Positions 1 through 9,508 of a stretch of DNA of 64,000 nt are shown here, in pieces (within the stretch, counting starts at the first letter, position 1; the number at the start of each line of letters is the position of its first letter). This stretch comes from Paraburkholderia sp. UYCP14C. Its GTDB lineage: Bacteria > Pseudomonadota > Gammaproteobacteria > Burkholderiales > Burkholderiaceae. The DNA lies in contig NZ_SELS01000008.1 of assembly GCF_004197395.1 (NCBI RefSeq), positions 62,001-126,000 on the forward strand, read 5' to 3'. The notes under the pieces were generated by a model. The model did no database searches and was not told where the DNA came from. It was given only the letters and a program-made list of their open reading frames with translations. A program made the position numbers and the translations under genes.

Positions 1-130
1 GGCGCATGGTCGGCACGAGAAAGCTCACGTTCAGGATGTGGACCTGCTCCGGCAGGATGTGCTCCCGAAAGCGGCCTTCGAAGGTCATGATGTTGTCGTA
101 CGCGAGCGAGCCGCAGATGAGCGTAGCCAA
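1..130 (-). CDS. PfkB-family carbohydrate/nucleoside kinase, N-terminal fragment
   Basis: Only the first 43 codons lie in the window; the gene runs off the left edge. The reverse strand reads MATLICGSLAYDN followed by IMTFEGRFREHILPEQ, which resembles the N-terminus of PfkB/ribokinase-fold sugar or adenosine kinases in Burkholderiales (first beta strand with a glycine-rich turn). The start appears to be a TTG at 128-130, because no ATG lies in frame nearby and a CAGGAA ribosome-binding-like sequence precedes it. It would be the last visible gene of the minus-strand series after tpx. Substrate cannot be judged from so little sequence. Confidence 0.6.
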   Translation of the reverse strand, partial: MATLICGSLAYDNIMTFEGRFREHILPEQVHILNVSFLVPTMR

Positions 131-225
131 GGCGAGCGTTCCTGTATCAAAGCGGTGGGAAGAGACGCGACGCACCGACGGCGCCGCGCGCGAGGCGCGG
201 TGCCGTCGGTCGTGCGCGAGAGGGC

Positions 226-726
226 TTACTTCAGCGCGGCGAGCGCTGCGTCGTAGTTCGGCTCGTTCTTGATCTCGCCGACCAGTTCGGCGTGCACGAC
301 CTTGTCGTTCTCGTCGAGCACCACGACCGCGCGCGCGGTCAGGCCGGTCAACGGGCCGCTTGTCACATCGACGCCGTACGCTTGCGCGAACTCATGGCCG
401 CGGAACGTCGATGCGGTCACCACGTTCTCGATGCCCTCGGTCGTGCAGAAGCGCGATGCCGCGAACGGCAGGTCGCCCGACACGACGATCACGGCCGTGT
501 TACTGAGCTTCGCGGCGGCTTCGTTGAACTTGCGCGTCGACGTCGCGCAGGTCGGCGTGTCGAGACTCGGGACGATGTTGAGCACTTTGCGCTTGCCGGC
601 GAAGTCGGCGAGCGTCAGCGGCTTCAGGTCCTTGCCGACCAGCGAGAACGCGGCGGCCTGCTGGCCGACCGACGGGAACGTGCCGCTTACTTCGATCGGG
701 TTGCCACCCAGCGTGACTTGACTCAT
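226..726 (-). CDS. tpx: thiol peroxidase (Tpx, atypical 2-Cys peroxiredoxin)
   Basis: This 166-residue protein matches Tpx throughout and has the family's usual length. It reduces hydrogen peroxide and alkyl hydroperoxides in the cytoplasm or periplasm using thioredoxin. The peroxidatic cysteine is Cys60 in VPSLDTPTC and the resolving cysteine is Cys94 in the ASRFC segment; the catalytic Thr and Arg partners (TPTC and later STRKFNE) are present. It starts at an ATG 72 bases after the stop of the zinc-ribbon protein gene and is probably independently or weakly co-transcribed. No signal peptide is visible, so a cytoplasmic location is likely. Confidence 0.95.
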   Translation of the reverse strand: MSQVTLGGNPIEVSGTFPSVGQQAAAFSLVGKDLKPLTLADFAGKRKVLNIVPSLDTPTCATSTRKFNEAAAKLSNTAVIVVSGDLPFAASRFCTTEGIENVVTASTFRGHEFAQAYGVDVTSGPLTGLTARAVVVLDENDKVVHAELVGEIKNEPNYDAALAALK

Positions 727-798
727 GTGTTGTGCTCCGAAAAGGGCGTCAGTGACGACAATGATGCGCCCGCTCGAGGGCGGGCGCGCGAGGGTGCG

Positions 799-2226
799 TT
801 ACGGATAAAAAATCTGAACGCGGAAATTGGAGGCGATCGCGCTGCCGGTGTCGAGGTGCACGATCATCGTCTGCGTCGCATGCGCAGGCAGGCCGGCCGC
901 GATCACGGTGCCGGGCGGCACGTAATCCTGCGGCCACAGCACGCGTCGCACCGCGACGTTGTTCTGATCGTCGAGCAGCGTCAGTTCGATCGCGGGGTAG
1001 GCGAGCGCGATGTTCAGGCGGTTGTGCAGCGGCATCTTCAGTTCGAGCTTGTGCGGGCCATCGATCTGCCGCAGATCGGACGGCTCGACCAGCAGGCCTT
1101 CGATGTCGTGCGGCGGTGTCAGCTGACAGCCCAGATGCGCGCAGGCCTGCGCGTACAGTATTTGCGAGCGCGGCAGGTTGACCATCACGGTCTCGCGTTG
1201 CCACCACGCGAGTTGCGCGAGCAGCGCAATCACGAGCAGCGCCGCAAGCACCACGCCGGCAACGATCCAGCCGACGCGTCCGGCGTCCGCGGGGCGGGTT
1301 TCGCGCATGACCGGGAACGGGTCGGCGCCATCGCCGACGGGAGGGTTGACCGAGAACGGCTCGCCGCTCGATGGGGCGGGCGAAGGACCGCCCGGCGGGC
1401 GCGGGCCGCCGGTACCGCCGGCGCCAAAGGCACCCGCGGTAGCCGCGACACCTGCAGCACCCGCGGCAGCGCCCAGGCCTGCTGCGGCGCCGAAGCTAGC
1501 CGCCCCCGCACCGACCGGGCCGAAGCGCGGTTCGTTGTCGGGCATGCCACGCAGATTCGCTGGTTCGCGCAGAGCCGGTTCATCGAGCGTGGACGGCTCG
1601 GGCCGGCCGATCTTGTGCCAGACGCGCGGTGCTTCGTCTTCGACGCGCGGTGGGGCAGTAGAGGCGGTGGGCGCAGCCGCCGCGGCGGGCGCGACGACGG
1701 GTGGCTGATGAACCGTGTCGTCGGCGGGATAGGCAAACGGTTCGAGTGGCGCGTCGGCCAGCGTCGGCTCATCGTCCGCAGGTAGTGGTGCGGTGAACGC
1801 GCCGGCGCGCAACTCAGGTTCGGTTGCCTCGCGCGAAGCGCCCGACGTGACCGCCGCGTGCTCGTTGCCAAGCGGCAGCGGCGCGAGCGGTACGCTGTTC
1901 GCCTGGTCGCGTAAACGGTTGTCGAGCGTGCTGGTGGAAAAGCGGGTGGAGACCTGTTCCGAAGCCGGCGCCCACGCGTCCGATACGTTGCCGCTGAAGT
2001 CCGGGCTCGGTTGCCGCACACCCGACAGCGCTTCGATCGCCGCCGCGGCGGCAACCGGTTTGGCCATGGAAAAATCGCCGCCTTCGGGGACGTCGAACAG
2101 ACTGCTCGACGCGTCGAAGACTTCCTGACAATGCCCGCACCGCACGAGGCCGCGGCGCTGTGCAAGCTGCGCCGGTTGCAGACGGAAGACAGTTTCGCAG
2201 AAGGGGCAACGCGTCGCCAGGTGCAT
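799..2226 (-). CDS. zinc-ribbon (MJ0042) and DUF3426 membrane protein
   Basis: The 475-residue protein has three parts. An N-terminal MJ0042-type zinc ribbon has four ligands, Cys7, Cys10, Cys30 and Cys33. A long low-complexity linker rich in Ala, Pro and Gly covers about residues 50-310. One transmembrane helix (about 318-340, GWIVAGVVLAALLVIALLAQ) is followed by a DUF3426 domain of about 130 residues, presumably periplasmic. The family usually lies just downstream of prmA in beta-proteobacteria, as here (47-base gap). Its function is unknown; a membrane-anchored zinc finger suggests a scaffold or regulatory role, but that is a guess. Confidence 0.85.
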   Translation of the reverse strand: MHLATRCPFCETVFRLQPAQLAQRRGLVRCGHCQEVFDASSSLFDVPEGGDFSMAKPVAAAAAIEALSGVRQPSPDFSGNVSDAWAPASEQVSTRFSTSTLDNRLRDQANSVPLAPLPLGNEHAAVTSGASREATEPELRAGAFTAPLPADDEPTLADAPLEPFAYPADDTVHQPPVVAPAAAAAPTASTAPPRVEDEAPRVWHKIGRPEPSTLDEPALREPANLRGMPDNEPRFGPVGAGAASFGAAAGLGAAAGAAGVAATAGAFGAGGTGGPRPPGGPSPAPSSGEPFSVNPPVGDGADPFPVMRETRPADAGRVGWIVAGVVLAALLVIALLAQLAWWQRETVMVNLPRSQILYAQACAHLGCQLTPPHDIEGLLVEPSDLRQIDGPHKLELKMPLHNRLNIALAYPAIELTLLDDQNNVAVRRVLWPQDYVPPGTVIAAGLPAHATQTMIVHLDTGSAIASNFRVQIFYP

Positions 2227-2273
2227 ATCGAGCCGTTGAGCCTGAGGCCGTTAGGTTGACAATACGCCTTATT

Positions 2274-3176
2274 CTAATTGCTTTCGCGGCGCGTTCCGGC
2301 GAGGCACACCCAACCTTCATGTTCGCGCCACACGCTGATGTCGATCCAGCGCGCGTAGACCTGCGCGACTTCGTCGGCCTGGCGCGCGAGAATGCCCGAC
2401 AGCGCGATGCGGCCGCCCGGTTTCACCTTCGACGACAGCATCGACGCCATCAGCTTCAGCGGATTCGACAGGATGTTCGCGACCACGACGTCGAACTCGC
2501 CGACCGGGCAGGCATCGGGCAAGCCATAGGTGACTTCGGCGCGATTGCGCTCGCTATTGTGACGTGCCGATTCGACAGCCTGCGGATCGATGTCGATGCC
2601 GATCACCGGATCGGCGCCGCACTTCTTCGCCAGAATCGCGAGGATGCCCGAGCCGCAGCCGTAGTCGAGCACGGACTGGCCGGGCTTGATCGACTGCTCG
2701 ATCCACTCCATGCACAGGCGCGTGGTGGGGTGGCTGCCGGTGCCGAACGCGAGGCCCGGATCGAGTTCGAGCACGAGCGCGTCGGGGTCCGGCGCGTCGT
2801 GCCACGACGGCACGACCCAGATGCGCTCGCCGATCTGGATCGGATCGAACTGCGACTGCGTGAGCCGCACCCAGTCCTGCTCCTCGACCTCGCGCACCGT
2901 ATAGGCCGGCGCGGCATCGAGCCCGATTTCGTTGGCCGCGGCGGTCAGCAGCACGGCCGGATCGTGTTCCGGCGCGAGCAGCGCGATCACGCGCGAATGC
3001 TGCCACGCCGTGCGATCCGGCGTGAGACCGGGCTCGCCGAACAGCGGCTGCTCGTCGGGCGTGTCGGCGTCGGCGTCTTCGACCGACACGGACAGCGCGC
3101 CCAACTCGAGCAGCGCGTCGGACAACTCTTCCGCGTGCTCGCGTGCCAGTTCGGCGACCAGTTCCCGATAGCTCAT
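2274..3176 (-). CDS. prmA: ribosomal protein L11 methyltransferase
   Basis: The 300-residue protein is a class I SAM-dependent methyltransferase that trimethylates ribosomal protein L11. The SAM-binding motif [13 protein letters not shown] is near residue 168, followed by the acidic loop [10 protein letters not shown] and the PrmA signature [10 protein letters not shown]. The N-terminal 90 residues form the expected L11-recognition domain. Its start codon lies 3 bases after the accC stop, so it is almost certainly in one operon with accB-accC, the arrangement typical of beta-proteobacteria. Confidence 0.95.
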   Translation of the reverse strand: MSYRELVAELAREHAEELSDALLELGALSVSVEDADADTPDEQPLFGEPGLTPDRTAWQHSRVIALLAPEHDPAVLLTAAANEIGLDAAPAYTVREVEEQDWVRLTQSQFDPIQIGERIWVVPSWHDAPDPDALVLELDPGLAFGTGSHPTTRLCMEWIEQSIKPGQSVLDYGCGSGILAILAKKCGADPVIGIDIDPQAVESARHNSERNRAEVTYGLPDACPVGEFDVVVANILSNPLKLMASMLSSKVKPGGRIALSGILARQADEVAQVYARWIDISVWREHEGWVCLAGTRRESN

Positions 3177-3179
3177 GAC

Positions 3180-4544
3180 TTACGCTTCTTCCGCAACCTG
3201 CTGACGCGCGGCCAGCCGGTTTTCGAGGTAGTGAATGCTGGTGCCGCCTTCGACGAACTTCGCGTCGAGCATCAGCTCGCGGTGCAGCGGGATGTTGGTC
3301 TGAATGCCTTCGACCACCATTTCCGACAGCGCGATGCGCATCCGCTTGATCGCCTGTTCGCGCGTCGCGCCGTAAGCGATCAGCTTGCCGATCATCGAAT
3401 CGTAGTTCGGCGGCACGAAATAACCATTGTAGGCGTGCGAGTCGACGCGGATGCCGGGGCCACCCGGCATATGCCACGAAGTCAGGCGTCCCGGCGACGG
3501 CGTGAACTTGAACGGATCTTCGGCGTTGATCCGGCATTCGATCGCATGGCCGCGGAACTGGATGTCGCGCTGGCGGAAAGTGAGCTTCTCGCCGGCCGCG
3601 ATGCGGATCTGTTCCTGCACGATGTCGACACCGGTGATCAGTTCGGTCACCGGATGCTCGACCTGCACGCGCGTGTTCATCTCGATGAAGTAGAACTCGC
3701 CGTTTTCATACAGGAACTCGAAGGTGCCCGCGCCGAGGTAGCCCATCTTCTTGCACGCATCCGCGCAACGATCGCCGATGCGGTCGATCAGACGACGCGC
3801 GATGCCCGGCGCCGGCGCTTCCTCGATCACCTTCTGGTGACGGCGCTGCATCGAGCAGTCGCGCTCGCCGAGCCACACGGCGTTCTTGAACGAGTCGGCC
3901 AGCACCTGGATTTCGATGTGCCGCGGGTTCTCGAGGAACTTCTCCATGTAGACCTGCGGGTTGCCGAACGCGCGCCCGGCTTCCTCGCGGGTCATGTTGA
4001 CCGCGTTGACGAGCGCCGCTTCCGTGTGGACCACGCGCATGCCGCGGCCACCGCCGCCGCCCGCCGCCTTGATGATGACCGGATAGCCGATCTGGCGGGC
4101 GATCTTCACGATCTCCTTCGGATCGTCCGGCAGCGCGCCTTCCGAACCCGGCACGCAAGGCACGCCGGTCTTGATCATGGTTTGCTTGGCCGTGACCTTG
4201 TCGCCCATCATGCGGATCGTTTCCGGACGCGGGCCGATGAAGGTGAAGCCGGACTGCTCGACGCGCTCGGCGAAGTCGGCGTTCTCCGACAGGAAGCCGT
4301 AGCCGGGGTGGATCGCTTCGGCGTCGGTGACTTCGGCCGCGCTGATCAGCGCGGGCATGTTCAGATAGCTCAGATTCGACGGTGCCGGGCCGATGCAGAC
4401 CGCCTCGTCGGCGAGCTTCACGTACTTGGCTTCCTTGTCGGCTTCTGAATAGACGACGACCGTCTTGACGCCGAGTTCGCGGCAGGCGCGCTGGATACGG
4501 AGCGCGATCTCGCCACGATTGGCAATGAGGATTTTTTCAAACAT
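3180..4544 (-). CDS. accC: acetyl-CoA carboxylase, biotin carboxylase subunit
   Basis: The 454-residue protein carboxylates the biotin on AccB using ATP and bicarbonate, the first step of fatty acid synthesis. It shows the N-terminal [17 protein letters not shown], the ATP-grasp glycine loop ([11 protein letters not shown]), the [10 protein letters not shown] motif and the catalytic [13 protein letters not shown] segment. The frame is open seven codons further upstream (to 4565), but the family-standard start [10 protein letters not shown] at 4544 is preferred. It lies between accB (116 bases upstream) and prmA (3 bases downstream). Confidence 0.96.
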   Translation of the reverse strand: MFEKILIANRGEIALRIQRACRELGVKTVVVYSEADKEAKYVKLADEAVCIGPAPSNLSYLNMPALISAAEVTDAEAIHPGYGFLSENADFAERVEQSGFTFIGPRPETIRMMGDKVTAKQTMIKTGVPCVPGSEGALPDDPKEIVKIARQIGYPVIIKAAGGGGGRGMRVVHTEAALVNAVNMTREEAGRAFGNPQVYMEKFLENPRHIEIQVLADSFKNAVWLGERDCSMQRRHQKVIEEAPAPGIARRLIDRIGDRCADACKKMGYLGAGTFEFLYENGEFYFIEMNTRVQVEHPVTELITGVDIVQEQIRIAAGEKLTFRQRDIQFRGHAIECRINAEDPFKFTPSPGRLTSWHMPGGPGIRVDSHAYNGYFVPPNYDSMIGKLIAYGATREQAIKRMRIALSEMVVEGIQTNIPLHRELMLDAKFVEGGTSIHYLENRLAARQQVAEEA

Positions 4545-4660
4545 AGCGGGTTTTCGACTCATCAATGGGCGCCGGGTCGGTCACGACGCCGGCTGCCGCA
4601 GAGGATCGGTCGCGCGCCTCGGGACGAGCGGCGCGCGGGCGGCGATTGGTGCGTGCCGCG

Positions 4661-5134
4661 TTAGCCGACCACGAACAGCGGTTGGCCGTACTCGACCGCC
4701 TGGCCGTTTTCGACGAGAATTTCCTTGACCACGCCGGACTTGTCCGACTCGATCTCGTTGAGCAGTTTCATCGCTTCGATGATGCAGATGGTCTGGCCTT
4801 CCTTGACCGTGTCGCCGACCTGCACGAACGGATCGGCACCCGGCGACGGCGCGCGGTAGAACGTGCCGACCATCGGCGAAGTCACGACGTGACCTTGCGG
4901 CGCGGCGGCGGCCGGCGTCGCCGGCGCACCCGCGGCGGCTCCCGGACCTTCGACCGCGCCTGCCGGTGCCGGCGGCGCGAATTGCGGTGCGGCGTACGAG
5001 GGGGACGGCTGGACGTAAACCGGCGGCGCATTCTTGACGATGCGGACCTTGCCTTCGCCCTCGGTCACTTCGAGTTCGGAAATACCGGACTCCGAGACGA
5101 GGTCGATCAGAGTTTTGAGTTTACGTAGATCCAT
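4661..5134 (-). CDS. accB: acetyl-CoA carboxylase, biotin carboxyl carrier protein
   Basis: The 157-residue protein carries the biotin of acetyl-CoA carboxylase. Its N-terminus [18 protein letters not shown] is typical of the family. An Ala/Pro-rich linker (about residues 37-80) leads to the biotinyl domain, with the biotin-accepting lysine at Lys123 in the [10 protein letters not shown] motif. An upstream in-frame ATG exists, but the start at 5134 has a good AAGGGG ribosome-binding site and the expected family start. It precedes accC in the same direction. Confidence 0.96.
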   Translation of the reverse strand: MDLRKLKTLIDLVSESGISELEVTEGEGKVRIVKNAPPVYVQPSPSYAAPQFAPPAPAGAVEGPGAAAGAPATPAAAAPQGHVVTSPMVGTFYRAPSPGADPFVQVGDTVKEGQTICIIEAMKLLNEIESDKSGVVKEILVENGQAVEYGQPLFVVG

Positions 5135-5213
5135 CAGGGTGCCCCTTTTCAATGCGTAGTGTGCCGGCGCGTGCAAGCGTGCAATAGCCGGCTCAAATTG
5201 GACGTGTTTGGAT

Positions 5214-5669
5214 TCAGCCGCGCGACGAGCCGGCCGCGAGCCGGTCGAGCGCGAATTCGAGCGCGTACAGATACCCCTTCCAGCCGAGGCCGCAGATGAC
5301 CCCCTCAGCCTGGTCGGAGAAATACGAGTGATGCCTGAACGGTTCGCGGCGATGCACGTTCGACAGATGAATCTCGACGAACGGGATGCCGACCCCCGCT
5401 AGTGCGTCCCGAATGGCCACGCTAGTGTGCGTGTACGCGGCGGGATTGATCAGGATGAAATCGGTTTGCTCAGTGCGGGCCGCCTGAATACGGTCGACCA
5501 GCGCGCCTTCGTGATTGCTCTGGAACGACGCGAACTCGACGCCTGCGTCGGCTGCGCGGTCCGCCAGCGCCTGATCGATCTGCGGCAGGGTCACGCGACC
5601 GTAGACCTCGGGTTCCCGGGTGCCGAGAAGGTTGAGGTTGGGCCCGTGCAGTACCAGCAGTCGCGTCAT
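5214..5669 (-). CDS. aroQ: type II 3-dehydroquinate dehydratase
   Basis: The 151-residue protein converts 3-dehydroquinate to 3-dehydroshikimate in the shikimate pathway. Hallmarks are the N-terminal [20 protein letters not shown] with the catalytic Tyr, the [14 protein letters not shown] segment, the [16 protein letters not shown] loop and the catalytic His in [15 protein letters not shown]. Length is normal for the small dodecameric type II enzyme. It heads the minus-strand aroQ-accB-accC series, 79 bases before accB. Confidence 0.97.
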   Translation of the reverse strand: MTRLLVLHGPNLNLLGTREPEVYGRVTLPQIDQALADRAADAGVEFASFQSNHEGALVDRIQAARTEQTDFILINPAAYTHTSVAIRDALAGVGIPFVEIHLSNVHRREPFRHHSYFSDQAEGVICGLGWKGYLYALEFALDRLAAGSSRG

Positions 5670-5877
5670 GGTCGCTTCTTTTTCCGTGGAATTGCGCGAA
5701 CTTTAGCGCTGATTAGAGAAACTTGTCTAGTTTCGCGCGCGTACGCGGCTGCGGCCGGGGCGGGCCGCCGCGCGGCCATGGACCCAACTTCACTCAAATT
5801 CGGGAATTATCCGCGCATTTTTGCTCGTTCTGCACGGAATTGGATGCCAAAAAGCGCAGCGTCAGAAATCGGGAAAT

Positions 5878-6438
5878 TTACAGCGTATCGAGCGTCTGGC
5901 GCAGCGCCGCGGGGTCGATCTGGCCCAATTTTGTCGAGCGGATGTTGCCTTTTGCGTCGATCACGACGGTAAACGGCAAACCGCCCGCATTGTTGCCGAA
6001 CGCGCGCGCGAGGTCGGCGCCGCCGAAGCCGGTCACGTAGATGGGGTACGCGACCTTGACCTTCTGCAGGAAGGTCTGGATGTTCTTTTCGGAGTCGACG
6101 CCGAGGCCGACGAACTGGATGCCTTTCTTCGCGTACTCGCGCTGGATCTGCGACAGCGCCGGCATTTCCTCGACGCACGGACCGCACCACGACGCCCAGA
6201 AGTTGACGACGATCGGGCGGCCCTTGAGCAGGCTCAGCGATTGGGGCTTGCCGTCGACGTTCGTGACCGGCGCGGTCCACAACTGCTGGACGGGACTCGC
6301 ATGGGTGTCAGGCTGCGACCCGGGCTGGGCCGCGTACGCGACGTCGGTACCGCGATTGAGCCAGTGATTGGCCAGCACGCCGCCGCCCGCGGCGATCAGC
6401 GCAACGGCCGCGCCCGCCAGCATACGTCTCGTGTTCAT
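5878..6438 (-). CDS. TlpA-family membrane-anchored thioredoxin
   Basis: The 186-residue protein starts MNTRRMLAGAAVALIAAGGG, an N-terminal hydrophobic segment acting as signal or anchor, and then has a thioredoxin-fold domain with the redox motif WASWCGPCVEE (Cys85 and Cys88). It is probably a periplasmic thiol-disulfide reductant, as TlpA/ResA proteins are. The frame remains open for 35 codons upstream, but those overlap the end of the previous gene and lack a signal-like sequence. It begins 19 bases after the uncharacterised gene at 6458-7108 and is probably co-transcribed with it. Confidence 0.85.
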   Translation of the reverse strand: MNTRRMLAGAAVALIAAGGGVLANHWLNRGTDVAYAAQPGSQPDTHASPVQQLWTAPVTNVDGKPQSLSLLKGRPIVVNFWASWCGPCVEEMPALSQIQREYAKKGIQFVGLGVDSEKNIQTFLQKVKVAYPIYVTGFGGADLARAFGNNAGGLPFTVVIDAKGNIRSTKLGQIDPAALRQTLDTL

Positions 6439-6457
6439 CGTGCTCCGTTCTGTCTGA

Positions 6458-7108
6458 TCAATTGGTGAATGACGGCACTTCGTCGCCGTCGAGCAGCGCC
6501 TGCACCGCCTGAAGTTTCGCCCGCGCCGTGCGGCCGCGGCCATCGGCGCGTACTGCGCCGCGCAGGTCGTCGGTTTCGTACAGCGCGACGTGGATGCCGA
6601 CCGGCTCGGCGTTGCGCTCGTTCGCGGGACGCCACAGAAAGCTCAGCGTCTCCACATAGCCGCGCCCCGCGAAGTGGCGCGTTTCCGACACGTCGTACTG
6701 GATGTTCGCATTGAGCATGTAGATCGCGACTTCCTTGGGGTTGTCGCAAAACACCTGCAGATGCACGTCCGAATGCTCGCCGGCCGTGCCGCCGAGCACC
6801 GCGCCCGTCAGATACGGATTGAACGGCGCGAGCCGTTCCATCCAGTCGACGGCGATCACGCGCAGCCGCCGCAGCAGCGCCGGCTGGCTGTCGCCCTGGA
6901 ACAGCGACTGATATTCGCGGATTTCTTCTTCGATCTGGTCGTTGTCCGGCAGCCATTCGCCGGCGACACGAGTCTCGCCGACGATCTGCCGGGCCGCCTT
7001 GCGCTTCGCGCTGGCGTAGTCCAGACCGTCTTCGGCAATCAGACGTGCAGCCGCGATCGCGATTTCCTCGCGCACCCGCTGCGGATCGAAATGTGATTTG
7101 CGGACCAT
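6458..7108 (-). CDS. conserved protein of unknown function, weakly nucleotidyltransferase-like
   Basis: The 216-residue protein is hydrophilic, with no signal peptide or membrane segment. The N-terminal 90 residues look helical (RVREEIAIAAARLIAEDGLD and following). The central AVLGGTAGEHSDVHLQVFC faintly resembles the GSxxxGxxSDxDL loop of the MNT/Pol-beta nucleotidyltransferases, but one acidic position is His and one is Gln or Val, so catalysis is doubtful. It lies divergent from mpl and 19 bases before the TlpA-like gene. No function is assigned. Confidence 0.7.
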   Translation of the reverse strand: MVRKSHFDPQRVREEIAIAAARLIAEDGLDYASAKRKAARQIVGETRVAGEWLPDNDQIEEEIREYQSLFQGDSQPALLRRLRVIAVDWMERLAPFNPYLTGAVLGGTAGEHSDVHLQVFCDNPKEVAIYMLNANIQYDVSETRHFAGRGYVETLSFLWRPANERNAEPVGIHVALYETDDLRGAVRADGRGRTARAKLQAVQALLDGDEVPSFTN

Positions 7109-7296
7109 CCCTGCATGATACTCGATCGGCCCTGGCGACGCGGTTCGGCGCCCCGGACGGGGCGGCGCCGGGCGTGGCCGGCAGGGGCGGCGCGCGCCGC
7201 GTCGGTTACAATAGGCGTCCTTTGCAGACGGTCGTTCCGGCCGTCCTGCGGCTCTCCCATCCCTCGCAAAAAACGCCCGCGCGGCACGACAGGCTT

Positions 7297-8691
7297 ATGC
7301 ATATCCACATCCTCGGCATCTGCGGCACCTTCATGGGCGGACTCGCGGTGCTCGCGCGCAATGCGGGCCACACGGTGACCGGCTGCGACGCCGGCGTCTA
7401 TCCGCCGATGAGCACGCAACTCGAGGCGCAAGGCATCCGTCTGATCGAGGGTTACGACGCGGACCAGTTGAACGGCCTGAACGCGGATCTATTCGTGATC
7501 GGCAACGTGGTCACGCGCGGCAACCCGCTGATGGAAGCGATTCTGGACCGCGGCCTGCCGTACGTGTCCGGTCCGCAGTGGCTCGGCGAACACGTGCTGA
7601 ACGGCAAATGGGTGCTGGCCGTGGCCGGCACGCACGGCAAGACCACCACGAGCTCGATGCTGACCTGGCTGCTCGAAGACGCGGGCCTGAACCCGGGCTT
7701 CCTGATCGGCGGTGTGCCGCTGAATTTCGGCGTGTCGGCGCGGCTCACCGATTCGAGCTTCTTCGTGATCGAAGCCGACGAATACGACACCGCATTCTTC
7801 GACAAGCGCTCCAAGTTCGTCCATTACCGCCCGAAAACGGCGGTGCTGAACAATCTCGAATTCGATCACGCCGACATCTTCCCCGATCTCGCCGCGATCG
7901 AAACGCAGTTCCATCATCTGATCCGCACCGTGCCGCGACTCGGCCGCGTCGTCACGAACGGCCGCGAGGACGCGCTCGAGCGCATGCTCACGCGCGGCTG
8001 CTGGAGCGAGGTCGAGCGCTTCGGCGTGCAGGGCGGCTGGGAGATTCAGGCGGCGGAGCAGGGCGAGCCCATCGACGAACGCTTCGCCGTCTATCACAAC
8101 GGCGAGCGCGTCGGCGTGGTCGACTGGCAGGTGCAGGGCGAGCATAACCGCATGAACGCGCTCGCCGCGATCGCTGCCGCGCGCCACGTCGGCGTGCCGC
8201 CGGCGCAGGCCGCGAAGTCGCTGACCGGCTTTCGCAACGTGAAGCGCCGCATGGAAGTGCGCGGCAGCGTCGACGGCGTGACCGTGTACGACGACTTCGC
8301 GCATCACCCCACCGCGATCGCGACGACGGTGGCGGGGCTGCGCGCGCGCGTCGGCCGCGACAACACGCGAATTCTCGCGGTGCTCGAACCGCGCTCGAAC
8401 ACGATGAAGCTCGGCGTGATGAAGGCGCAACTGCCGGCGAGCCTCGTCGACGCCGACCTCGTGTTCGGCTACGGCGCCCCGAGCGGGCGCGACGCGCTCG
8501 GCTGGAACCTCGGCGAAGCGCTTGCGCCGCTCGACGGCAAGGCCCAGGCGTTCGACAACCTCGACGCGCTCGTGAAGGCGGTGGTCCACGCGGCGCGCCC
8601 CGGCGATCAGATTCTGGTGATGAGCAACGGCGGCTTCGGCGGTGTGCATCAGAAGCTGCTCGACTCTCTGTCGGCGCGAGGCGCGTCGTGA
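7297..8691 (+). CDS. mpl: UDP-MurNAc:L-alanyl-gamma-D-glutamyl-meso-DAP ligase (murein tripeptide ligase)
   Basis: The 464-residue Mur-ligase family enzyme reattaches recycled murein tripeptide to UDP-MurNAc. It starts MHIHILGICGTFMGGLAVLA (Rossmann-like MurC-type N-terminus), has the ATP loop GTHGKTTTSSM, the carbamylated-Lys/metal region EADEYDTAFF and the C-terminal VYDDFAHHPTAIATT motif. The frame is open upstream to 7045, but homologous sequence begins at 7297. A TACAAT minus-10-like box lies at 7207-7212. Its TGA overlaps the GTG of the next gene. Confidence 0.95.
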   Translation: MHIHILGICGTFMGGLAVLARNAGHTVTGCDAGVYPPMSTQLEAQGIRLIEGYDADQLNGLNADLFVIGNVVTRGNPLMEAILDRGLPYVSGPQWLGEHVLNGKWVLAVAGTHGKTTTSSMLTWLLEDAGLNPGFLIGGVPLNFGVSARLTDSSFFVIEADEYDTAFFDKRSKFVHYRPKTAVLNNLEFDHADIFPDLAAIETQFHHLIRTVPRLGRVVTNGREDALERMLTRGCWSEVERFGVQGGWEIQAAEQGEPIDERFAVYHNGERVGVVDWQVQGEHNRMNALAAIAAARHVGVPPAQAAKSLTGFRNVKRRMEVRGSVDGVTVYDDFAHHPTAIATTVAGLRARVGRDNTRILAVLEPRSNTMKLGVMKAQLPASLVDADLVFGYGAPSGRDALGWNLGEALAPLDGKAQAFDNLDALVKAVVHAARPGDQILVMSNGGFGGVHQKLLDSLSARGAS

Positions 8692-9302
8692 TTCTCTATC
8701 TGCACGGTTTCCGCTCGTCGCCGAATTCGTTCAAGGCGCGCCTGCTCGCCGCGCGTCTCGCCGAACTGGGCCGCGCCGACGAGTGGTGCTGCCCGATGCT
8801 GCCGGTCTCGCCACTCGAGACGGTCGCGCTCGCCGAAGCGCGGGTGGCCGAAGCTCGCGCGCAGGGCGGAGCCCAGCAGGTGACGGTGATCGGCAGTTCG
8901 CTCGGCGGCTATTTCGCCACGCATCTGGCCGAGAAGCACGGCTGGCCGGCCGTGCTGCTGAACCCGGCGGTCGTGCCGCAGCGCGACCTGAGCGCGTATC
9001 TCGGTGAGCAGCCGCTGTGGCATGGCGGCGGCAGCATCGTGGTCGAGCCGCATCATCTGGATGAATTGCGCGCGCTCGGCGTCGCCTCGATCACGCGGCC
9101 CGAACGCTATTATTTGATGGCAGCCACCGGCGACGAAGTGCTCGACTACCGCGAAATGCTTGCGCACTATCCGGGCGCGCGCACCACGCTGATCGAAGGC
9201 AGCGACCACGCGATCAGCGAGTTCGCGCAGTATCTCGACGACGTGCTGGCGTTCTGCGACGGCGAGCATGTCGAGCCGCCGGCGCCGCGCGCGGCGGCCT
9301 GA
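8688..9302 (+). CDS. YqiA-like alpha/beta-hydrolase (esterase)
   Basis: The 204-residue protein is of the UPF0227/YqiA type: MILYLHGFRSSPNSF oxyanion region, nucleophile elbow GSSLGG with Ser71, and a late SDHAISEF segment supplying the catalytic His. These cytoplasmic serine hydrolases cleave short acyl esters; the physiological substrate is unknown. The GTG start overlaps the mpl stop by 4 bases (GTGA), implying translational coupling. Confidence 0.85.
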   Translation: MILYLHGFRSSPNSFKARLLAARLAELGRADEWCCPMLPVSPLETVALAEARVAEARAQGGAQQVTVIGSSLGGYFATHLAEKHGWPAVLLNPAVVPQRDLSAYLGEQPLWHGGGSIVVEPHHLDELRALGVASITRPERYYLMAATGDEVLDYREMLAHYPGARTTLIEGSDHAISEFAQYLDDVLAFCDGEHVEPPAPRAAA

Positions 9303-9349
9303 CGGCCTGCAAGGACGTCAGTCAGAAAGACACACCGACCGCCGCCGCT

Positions 9350-9375
9350 GGTCGCAAGATCGCAGGTCGCAAGAT
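9350..9375. repeat. short tandem direct repeat upstream of the exoribonuclease gene
   Basis: GGTCGCAAGAT occurs at 9350-9360 and again at 9365-9375, separated by CGCA (15-base period). It sits in the 206-base gap 9303-9508, which otherwise shows no gene or clear terminator. Confidence 0.4.
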
Positions 9376-9508
9376 TCAACCCGCTGGCACGCGCAGTGCG
9401 CGCCGCGGATTCACTATCACGAACAGGTTGCCGTGCCGCGCATGCAGTGATCGATTGCTACAGAGCGTCGGGCGCGCCGGCAGATGCAAGTCAGAACGAG
9501 AGTATTGA

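Noticed and set aside
2160-4448. A 762-codon open frame opposite prmA and accC
   Set aside because: It is the antisense of two certain genes; long antisense frames are common in GC-rich DNA and the product is an Arg/Ala/Asp-rich sequence without domains.
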